The position numbers and the translations under genes were made by a program. From an uncultured Blautia sp. (lineage in GTDB: Bacteria; Bacillota; Clostridia; Lachnospirales; Lachnospiraceae): a DNA stretch of 6,634 nt. This document shows positions 1-4,231 of the stretch, piece by piece (the stretch's first letter is position 1; each line of letters begins with the position of its first letter). The notes beneath the pieces were generated by a model that saw only the letters and a list, made by a program, of their open reading frames with translations, was not told the DNA's origin and ran no database searches. Location of the stretch: assembly GCA_934394595.1 (NCBI GenBank), contig CAKRRX010000141.1:1-6634 (forward strand). The letters run 5' to 3'.

Positions 1-1023
1 AATTACATTCAAAATTATGAGCCGGATGAAGTTTTTTATCGGGATCTTTATTTTGCGGAAAAAGAGCATCCGGAAACTTTTACAGAATATTGCAGAAATC
101 TGGACCGGGACCTGATCACCAGCCACAAGTTGTATGTCCCTGCCCTTCGCAAAGAAGCATGGTTTCCCTATCTGGAAGAAAGTGAGATATTCCAGGATTT
201 CAACGGGAATATCATGCTCAGCAAGCATTATCGCTATTCACCGGTTTATATCCACGAGCATGAATTTTTTGAAATCCTGTGTATCTATGACGGAATTGCC
301 CATACCACCATTCAGGGAATCTCCCACACCTTACACACAGGAGATATCTGTATTATTCCACCACATACCAGGCATAGTGTGGAAATTTTTGACGACAGCA
401 TCGCCATCAATATTCTGGTTCGCAGTTCTACTTTCCAGACCACCTTTTTCCAGACCCTGACTGCGGACAGCGCCCTGGCTCAATTTTTCGCTCATGTATT
501 ATATCATAAAACAGAGGGGAATTTTCTGATCTTTCATGCCGAAAATGATAAGATTGTTATAGAATCCCTGGAAAATCTTTTTATCGAATACCTGGGACAT
601 GAGAAATATACTTACACTTTTTTGAATTCTCTGCTGGTTCTGTTCTGGGCTCAGCTTCTGCGCTATCACGAAAAAGATATCGAATCCATCCTCACAAGGG
701 ATACTGCCGGCAGCTCCATGACAGAGATCCTGAATTACCTGAACCAGCATTATCAGACTGCCACGTTAAGTGACACTGCAGGCCACTTTGGCTATAGCGC
801 ATCCCATTTCAGCACCCTGATCAAAGAAGGAACCGGACGTACCTTTCTTCAGATCATACGGGATATCAAATTAAATCAGGCATGCAGAGCTCTTCGGGAA
901 ACCAATTTAAGCATACCGTCTATCTGTGAGCTGGTGGGGTATGAGACACCGGAACATTTCATGCGTACCTTTAAGAAAGCCTATGGGATGACCCCCGGAG
1001 AGTATCGCAGGAAGCCTTCCTGA
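1..1023 (+). CDS. AraC-family transcriptional regulator, 5' end outside the window
   Basis: The frame is open from the first base to the TGA at 1021-1023, giving 340 visible residues with no start codon that must be used, so the gene begins upstream of the window. A TTG at 130 is only an internal leucine codon; the 43 residues before it read as normal protein. Visible residues about 80-145 form a cupin-like sensor domain (HEHEFFEIL, then TGDICIIPPHTRHSV), the usual AraC_binding fold for a small ligand, often a sugar. About residues 236-340 form the double helix-turn-helix DNA-binding domain, with SDTAGHFGYSASHFSTLIKE as the first motif and the family signature GYETPEHFMRTFKKAYGMTPGEYRR at the end, here read as two adjacent parts. 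It is probably a cytoplasmic regulator of carbohydrate genes. It converges on the neighbouring sugar isomerase gene, so a regulatory link is possible but unproven. The family call is very secure; the effector is unknown. Confidence 0.93.
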   Translation, partial: NYIQNYEPDEVFYRDLYFAEKEHPETFTEYCRNLDRDLITSHKLYVPALRKEAWFPYLEESEIFQDFNGNIMLSKHYRYSPVYIHEHEFFEILCIYDGIAHTTIQGISHTLHTGDICIIPPHTRHSVEIFDDSIAINILVRSSTFQTTFFQTLTADSALAQFFAHVLYHKTEGNFLIFHAENDKIVIESLENLFIEYLGHEKYTYTFLNSLLVLFWAQLLRYHEKDIESILTRDTAGSSMTEILNYLNQHYQTATLSDTAGHFGYSASHFSTLIKEGTGRTFLQIIRDIKLNQACRALRETNLSIPSICELVGYETPEHFMRTFKKAYGMTPGEYRRKPS

Positions 1024-1077
1024 TCCATTCAGACCAGAAAGCTTCCTGAAGCATTCCCCTTCAAAAACTCTGTGCTT

Positions 1078-2322
1078 CTAACGACACTGTTTTTTTACCG
1101 CCACAGCAATGGAAAGACTTGGATCATAATAAGGAATCAGTGTCGCCTGCAGTGCATGATAAAGATCGGATTTTCCTGGCCATACTGTCTCAAGAAGATG
1201 ATTTTCCCGATCCAGCTGATGGAACCAGGAGCCATGTACATGGTCCAGAACTTTCTCATCCAGATATTTCATAAATTCTGCATAATCAGCTGCATACTTC
1301 TCCTTTCCGGTTACACGATGCAAAACAGCAGAAGTATTGATTGCTTCTGCAAGAGTCCAGTGCATTCTGTCGTGTACAACCGGCTTTCCTTCCCAGTCTG
1401 TGGTATAGACAATTCCAGGTGCCCCATCAGCATTCCATGCATCAGAAACAGCACGATTGAAAAGATTCTCAGCTGCCTGGATGTAAGGAGCGGCTCCTGA
1501 CTTGTCTTCTTTATATGTGGAAAGCGCCCACTGAGTAATCAGCCTTGCCCACTCAATTCCATGTCCGGGTGTGGCTCCATATGGCTTAAACTGATCATCC
1601 GGGCGATCCTTGTTGCATTCCAGATCCGGAACCCAGTCACTGGAAAAATGCTCTGGGATCCGCCAGCTGTTGTCCTTAGCCCACACAAGAACATGCTCTA
1701 TGATACGCCCTGCACGTATCCTGTACTTTTCATCCCCGGTCACATCTGCGGCAGCCAGAAACGCCTCTACAGTATGCATATTTGCATTCAGCCCACGATA
1801 AGAATCCAGCTGGGTAAATTCTGTATTCCAGGTATCACAGGACAATCCTTCCTCCTCATTCCAGAAACGCAGATCATAAAGCGCCAGGGCATCCTTCAAA
1901 AGCTCTGCTGCCCCCTCTCTGCCGGCAAGCACACCTGATGAGGCAGCCAGGATCACAAAAGCATGGGCGTAGCACTGCTTGGTTGGGACAATCTCATTAT
2001 CCTTTGTAAGACCTGCATACCAGCCACCATTCGTATCATCATGAAGCTCCCCACGAAGACCCTTCAAAGCCGCATCTGCAAGTGCCTCACTGCCTTCATA
2101 TCCAAGCATGGAACCGATGCTGTAAACATGGGTCATACGGCTGGTGATCCATGTTTCACGATTACGGTCCTTCCATGGTGTCCCGTCATCGCCCAAATAA
2201 TAAGAGCTTCCCCCTGGTGATGGAAACTGATGCCCGAATTTCAAAAGCCCCTCTGTGATTCCCTGGAGAAATTCCTGATTTTCCACCGTTCCCAGCTGAT
2301 ATTTCTTCTCTGCAACTGCCAT
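1078..2322 (-). CDS. AGE-superfamily sugar isomerase, YihS/mannose isomerase type
   Basis: This 414-residue protein is collinear, as far as I can align from memory, with E. coli YihS (sulfoquinovose isomerase), an (alpha/alpha)6-barrel aldose-ketose isomerase of the N-acylglucosamine 2-epimerase superfamily. Matching blocks include WITSRMTHVYS (R62), NANMHTVEAF (N181, H183), TPGHGIEWARL (H254, E257), GIVYTTDWEGKPVV (303-316) and SDLYHALQ (H389). These supply the arginine and the three histidines used in proton transfer. The sulfonate-contacting glutamines of YihS (Q362 and Q379 by my recollection) align with H368 and S385, which favours a neutral sugar such as mannose, interconverted with fructose. 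There is no signal peptide, so it is cytoplasmic. The start is an ATG with AAAGGAG at 2331-2337, eight bases upstream. It is transcribed alone from the promoter at 2450-2478. Family assignment is firm; the substrate is inferred. Confidence 0.9.
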   Translation of the reverse strand: MAVAEKKYQLGTVENQEFLQGITEGLLKFGHQFPSPGGSSYYLGDDGTPWKDRNRETWITSRMTHVYSIGSMLGYEGSEALADAALKGLRGELHDDTNGGWYAGLTKDNEIVPTKQCYAHAFVILAASSGVLAGREGAAELLKDALALYDLRFWNEEEGLSCDTWNTEFTQLDSYRGLNANMHTVEAFLAAADVTGDEKYRIRAGRIIEHVLVWAKDNSWRIPEHFSSDWVPDLECNKDRPDDQFKPYGATPGHGIEWARLITQWALSTYKEDKSGAAPYIQAAENLFNRAVSDAWNADGAPGIVYTTDWEGKPVVHDRMHWTLAEAINTSAVLHRVTGKEKYAADYAEFMKYLDEKVLDHVHGSWFHQLDRENHLLETVWPGKSDLYHALQATLIPYYDPSLSIAVAVKKQCR

Positions 2323-2330
2323 TTTTCCTT

Positions 2331-2337
2331 CTCCTTT
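2331..2337 (-). promoter_or_regulatory. Ribosome binding site of the sugar isomerase gene
   Basis: AAAGGAG on the minus strand lies 8 bases before the ATG at 2320-2322. It fixes the start of the isomerase. It also argues against the TATAAT at 2340-2345 acting as a -10 box, because transcription from it would begin inside this site. Confidence 0.75.
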
Positions 2338-2429
2338 ACATTATAATTTTGAGATAATCTCCCATTTTTCTATCCTCATCTTACCTTATGGAAAAGATTT
2401 TGGAAAGAGGGGAGAATTTTGACTTTTAT

Positions 2430-2448
2430 GGGGATTTTTACTATCCCC
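2430..2448. repeat. GGGGAT/ATCCCC inverted repeat at the isomerase transcription start
   Basis: GGGGAT at 2430-2435 and ATCCCC at 2443-2448 form a perfect 6-bp dyad with a 7-base spacer. It can be extended by AT/AT pairs if one C is bulged out. It lies directly downstream of the -10 box at 2450-2455, across the predicted start point near 2443. That position suits an operator for a repressor, or a small 5' hairpin in the transcript. The binding protein is unknown; the dyad is visible, the function is inference. Confidence 0.4.
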
Positions 2449-2449
2449 C

Positions 2450-2478
2450 ATTATACTTCCAGGTGCAGTCCCGGTCAA
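2450..2478 (-). promoter_or_regulatory. Sigma-70 type promoter of the sugar isomerase gene
   Basis: On the minus strand TTGACC (2473-2478) is followed after exactly 17 bases by a perfect TATAAT (2450-2455). Transcription would start near 2443 and leave a leader of about 120 bases before the ATG at 2322. The promoter sits immediately downstream of the terminator of the flavodoxin operon, so the isomerase is an independent transcription unit. Confidence 0.75.
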
Positions 2479-2486
2479 TTGCAAAC

Positions 2487-2533
2487 AAAAAAACCTCCTG
2501 CCATGTATTCACATACACGATAGAAGGTTTTTG
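2487..2533 (-). terminator. Intrinsic terminator of the DUF2325-DUF3793-flavodoxin operon
   Basis: Read on the minus strand, AAAAACCT (2532-2525) pairs with AGGTTTTT (2496-2489). Beyond one mismatch, three further inner pairs join 2522-2524 to 2497-2499, and a GTAT/ATAC pair may extend into the loop. The 3' arm runs into seven T residues (2493-2487). It begins about 17 bases after the flavodoxin stop codon. The + strand copy of the hairpin is also followed by some T residues, but no + strand gene ends here. Confidence 0.75.
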
Positions 2534-2549
2534 TTAATATTGTTATGCT

Positions 2550-2972
2550 TTAGCAGATCGCCTTTCCAAGCTCAATGCAGGCTGTCTGGGCCTCATCGTC
2601 CGGCTCTTCGTTACAGATTACACTGTCAGCTGCAAGTGCAACGCCATCATTCTGGCATTTTTCTTCCCAGCTGCGCATCCAGTCTCCATCTCCCCATCCA
2701 TAGGAACCAAAAAGAACTACTTTTTTTCCAGCAAGCTTTGGCTCACATGCCTCAAATACCGGCTGGAATACACTGTCCTCCAGCTCCTCATCCCCCATTG
2801 CAGGGCATCCAAATGCAACTCCATCGAAACTGCTGATATCGGTTCCGTCAAAATCATCGGCGCTGATCACTTCAACCTCAGCTCCGGCAGCTTTTGCGCC
2901 TTCTGCTACTTTATTTGCCATTGCCTCTGTATTACCGGTTCCGCTCCAATATACAACTGCTATTTTACTCAT
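2550..2972 (-). CDS. Short-chain flavodoxin, clostridial type
   Basis: This 140-residue protein binds FMN and carries low-potential electrons in the cytoplasm; in Clostridia flavodoxin replaces ferredoxin when iron is limiting. Visible signatures are the phosphate-binding loop WSGTGNT (residues 9-15), the first isoalloxazine loop GCPAMGDEEL (55-64) and the second loop FGSYGWGDGDWMR (88-100). M59 and W93 match the Met and Trp that sandwich FMN in Clostridium beijerinckii flavodoxin, which it resembles closely in length and motif order. Full length is 140 residues, normal for the short-chain class. The only reachable in-frame start is the ATG at 2972, since a TAG lies in frame just upstream. 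The nearest Shine-Dalgarno-like sequence, AAAGG at 2985-2989, is 12 bases away, which is weak. It is the last gene of a minus-strand operon, 91 bases after the DUF3793 gene, with no clear promoter in that gap. Confidence 0.95.
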   Translation of the reverse strand: MSKIAVVYWSGTGNTEAMANKVAEGAKAAGAEVEVISADDFDGTDISSFDGVAFGCPAMGDEELEDSVFQPVFEACEPKLAGKKVVLFGSYGWGDGDWMRSWEEKCQNDGVALAADSVICNEEPDDEAQTACIELGKAIC

Positions 2973-3063
2973 GACTTCATTCTACCTTTCTTCTTAATAA
3001 ATTTGCTGGCAGTTCGCAGAGACTTTCTTGTATTCATCTCCCACCGCCGGCACTTTCTGTATG

Positions 3064-3615
3064 TTAAGCAGCCACTGTCAGCTGCAGAACACTCCTGCCT
3101 TTTTCCCAGAGATTCCGGTAAACTTCCCGGCATTTCCGGTATTTCTGAAACATTTTTAATGCTTCACATTCATTACAATATACTTTCCAGCAGCCTGAAC
3201 ATTTATAATTCTGACCGCCATTCTGAATAAATCCGATTACATCTCCAAGTGGATAATCAAGAAAAATCCCAATCTCATGTGGAAAGGCTTCTGCTGCTTC
3301 AAAGCGTTTTTTCAGAAGCGCCAGACACTGTTCCGGTTCTGTATTTTCATATCCATACTTTTTCAAAAATCTTGCCACTCCTGGCCGTTTCAGATTTTCT
3401 TCCAGCTGTTTTTCCCGGTATACATAGATCAGTGCATGATTATCCCATTTGCGAAGAGCCAGCAGTTTCACACCTTTTGGGTTCATCATTTTGTTCCACA
3501 TCATAAGCTGAAGATCTATGTTTTCCCCTTCCTCACAGCATGCATTAAAAAGATTGGCTGCTTTTAATGAGGCAAGGGTCGGTGCGCAGTGTTCAATGAG
3601 ACATTTCTCGATCAT
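3064..3615 (-). CDS. DUF3793 family protein with a four-cysteine cluster
   Basis: I recognise this 183-residue protein as a DUF3793 member from the blocks HEIGIFLDYPLGDVIGFI (113-130) and NYKCSGCWKVYCNECEA (137-152). The family is common in gut Clostridia and has no established biochemical role that I know of. It has no signal peptide or membrane segment. It is cysteine-rich, with ten cysteines (5, 10, 26, 27, 97, 139, 142, 147, 150, 162). C139, C142, C147 and C150 form CX2CX4CX2C, a spacing able to bind a metal ion or Fe-S cluster. The start is the ATG at 3613-3615 with a perfect AAGGAGG at 3621-3627, five bases upstream, overlapping the TAA stop of the preceding DUF2325 gene. With only 10 bases between the genes, the two are almost certainly co-transcribed and perhaps translationally coupled. 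Placement beside flavodoxin suggests a role in metal or redox physiology, which is inference. Confidence 0.85.
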   Translation of the reverse strand: MIEKCLIEHCAPTLASLKAANLFNACCEEGENIDLQLMMWNKMMNPKGVKLLALRKWDNHALIYVYREKQLEENLKRPGVARFLKKYGYENTEPEQCLALLKKRFEAAEAFPHEIGIFLDYPLGDVIGFIQNGGQNYKCSGCWKVYCNECEALKMFQKYRKCREVYRNLWEKGRSVLQLTVAA

Positions 3616-3625
3616 GCTTTCCTCC

Positions 3626-3913
3626 TTATGCCATTACGCAATGCTCATCCAGAGCGCATTTTAAAGCACTGGCACTGCTGGTATGAACACGGGCTACCGG
3701 AATATTATTTTTCTTTGCCTCCTGGGAAGCACTGATTACCATTTTATGGGATACGGTATTTGTAAAAAGAACCATCAGATCCGGACATCCGATTTTCTTG
3801 CGGATAGCGCCATTTTCTTTTGGGAAAACTTTCGCCTTGTATCCATAGCCTTTACAGATATCTGTGTACTGACACACCATTCTCTCATTGCCGCCGATAA
3901 TTACAATACTCAT
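3626..3913 (-). CDS. DUF2325 domain-containing small protein
   Basis: The protein is 95 residues from the ATG at 3911-3913. That start is supported by AAAGGA at 3922-3927, eight bases upstream; an in-frame ATG at 3946 adds 11 residues but has no ribosome binding site. It starts MSIVIIGGNERMVCQYTDIC, typical of DUF2325 proteins, and has the family-type LFTNTVSHKMV segment (49-59) followed by a KKNNIPVARVHTSSASAL region (68-84). The shape suggests a small Rossmann-like alpha/beta fold with GG at residues 7-8. Cysteines are at 14, 20, 43, 86 and 92. Function is not established for the family. It is the first gene of the operon leading to DUF3793 and flavodoxin, behind a promoter overlapped by metal-repressor-like palindromes, so regulation by metal availability is a reasonable inference. 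Confidence 0.85.
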   Translation of the reverse strand: MSIVIIGGNERMVCQYTDICKGYGYKAKVFPKENGAIRKKIGCPDLMVLFTNTVSHKMVISASQEAKKNNIPVARVHTSSASALKCALDEHCVMA

Positions 3914-3976
3914 GTAAACTGTCCTTTCCGGGTTTTGCTGTCTCATAAAATAAGATATTTTTATCGCTTATTTTAA

Positions 3977-3990
3977 TTAGTTTATTCTAA
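3977..3990. promoter_or_regulatory. Palindromic operator-like site A (TTAG-N6-CTAA) in the leader
   Basis: TTAGTTTATTCTAA differs from site C (4096-4109) at one base of 14. It lies 63 bases before the start codon of the DUF2325 gene, in the AT-rich leader. No well-spaced promoter is obvious around it, so it may be an auxiliary operator or a roadblock site, or may mark a weak second promoter. The repeat is seen directly; the role is inferred. Confidence 0.5.
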
Positions 3991-3999
3991 CCCTTTGTT

Positions 4000-4025
4000 A
4001 AAAAAAATAGAAGCATCTCACTTCT
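4000..4025 (-). terminator. Weak terminator-like hairpin in the operon leader
   Basis: On the minus strand AGAAG (4025-4021) and CTTCT (4013-4009) form a 5-bp stem with a 7-base loop, followed by A and eight T residues (4008-4000 region). It lies between the operon promoter and the first gene, where it could act as an attenuator or pause site. The stem is short and AT-rich, so it may be chance in a low-complexity stretch. Confidence 0.25.
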
Positions 4026-4068
4026 GCCTTTTATATACTCTTGAGCAAGTTAAAAAAATTTCCGCAGT

Positions 4069-4086
4069 AGTTAGCTAGTACTAACT
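4069..4086. promoter_or_regulatory. Palindromic operator-like site B (AGTTAG-N6-CTAACT)
   Basis: AGTTAG (4069-4074) and CTAACT (4081-4086) form a perfect 6-bp inverted repeat around 6 bases, containing the core TTAG-N6-CTAA. It lies 25 bp (core to core) from site C and just downstream of the predicted transcription start near 4091. This is a position where a bound repressor would block the operon. The geometry resembles half-sites of DtxR/IdeR-family metal-dependent repressors, which is my inference from known consensus patterns. Confidence 0.55.
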
Positions 4087-4095
4087 TTTATGTTG

Positions 4096-4109
4096 TTAGT
4101 TTATACTAA
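4096..4109. promoter_or_regulatory. Palindromic operator-like site C over the -10 box
   Basis: TTAGTTTATACTAA is a near-perfect 14-bp palindrome with one mismatched pair. It covers the predicted -10 element (4098-4103) of the DUF2325 operon promoter. Binding here would exclude RNA polymerase. It shares TTAG-N6-CTAA with sites A and B, and I found no other copy of this pattern in the window. Confidence 0.6.
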
Positions 4110-4126
4110 TTCTTTACTGCTGTCAA
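4098..4126 (-). promoter_or_regulatory. Promoter of the DUF2325-DUF3793-flavodoxin operon
   Basis: A perfect TTGACA -35 box (4121-4126, minus strand) is followed after 17 bases by TAAACT (4098-4103); a TATAAA register with 15-base spacing also exists. The start point would be near 4091, giving an unusually long leader of about 178 bases. It lies just beyond the ATPase terminator, so the operon is a transcription unit separate from the ATPase. Confidence 0.65.
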
Positions 4127-4130
4127 GTAG

Positions 4131-4177
4131 CAAAATAAAAAAAGAGAGTTAATGAAAAACAGTCTCATTAACTCTCT
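4131..4177 (-). terminator. Strong intrinsic terminator of the metal ATPase gene
   Basis: AGAGAGTTAATGA (4143-4155) and TCATTAACTCTCT (4165-4177) form a perfect 13-bp stem with a 9-base loop. On the minus strand the stem is followed by a T-rich run (4142-4131, T residues broken by a single A). It begins 54 bases after the ATPase stop codon at 4232-4234. The + strand side has A residues after the stem, so termination is directional. Confidence 0.9.
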
Positions 4178-4231
4178 AAAAAACCTTTCTGTAAAATGTG
4201 CGTCACAATTTTGGGACACGCTCTAATGCGC

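Noticed and set aside
130..1023. AraC regulator starting at the TTG at 130
   Set aside because: The frame is open to base 1 and the 43 upstream residues look like normal coding sequence, so TTG 130 is an internal Leu codon and the gene is cut by the window edge.
1010..1077. Bidirectional terminator between the convergent AraC and isomerase genes
   Set aside because: AGGAAGC (1010-1016) and GCTTCCT (1041-1047) can pair, but the loop is long, part lies in the coding sequence, and there is no T run after it on either strand.
1561..1938. Open frames on the + strand across the isomerase gene
   Set aside because: They are shadows of the clearly conserved minus-strand isomerase and have no ribosome binding site or domain.
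1078..2322. Sulfoquinovose degradation locus
   Set aside because: No sulfoquinovosidase, kinase, aldolase or transaldolase gene is present, and the sulfonate-binding glutamines are replaced.
2340..2345. TATAAT as a -10 box of the isomerase gene
   Set aside because: Transcription would begin inside the ribosome binding site at 2331-2337, and no -35 box is at the right distance; the promoter at 2450-2478 is far better.
3914..3946. Eleven-residue N-terminal extension of the DUF2325 protein
   Set aside because: The ATG at 3946 has no ribosome binding site, while AAAGGA lies 8 bases before the ATG at 3913, where the family's usual N-terminus begins.
3965..4018. Nine-codon leader peptide (ATG near 4018) in the operon leader
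   Set aside because: It has no good ribosome binding site, no control-type codon run beyond Leu/Phe from the T stretch, and could arise by chance in AT-rich sequence.
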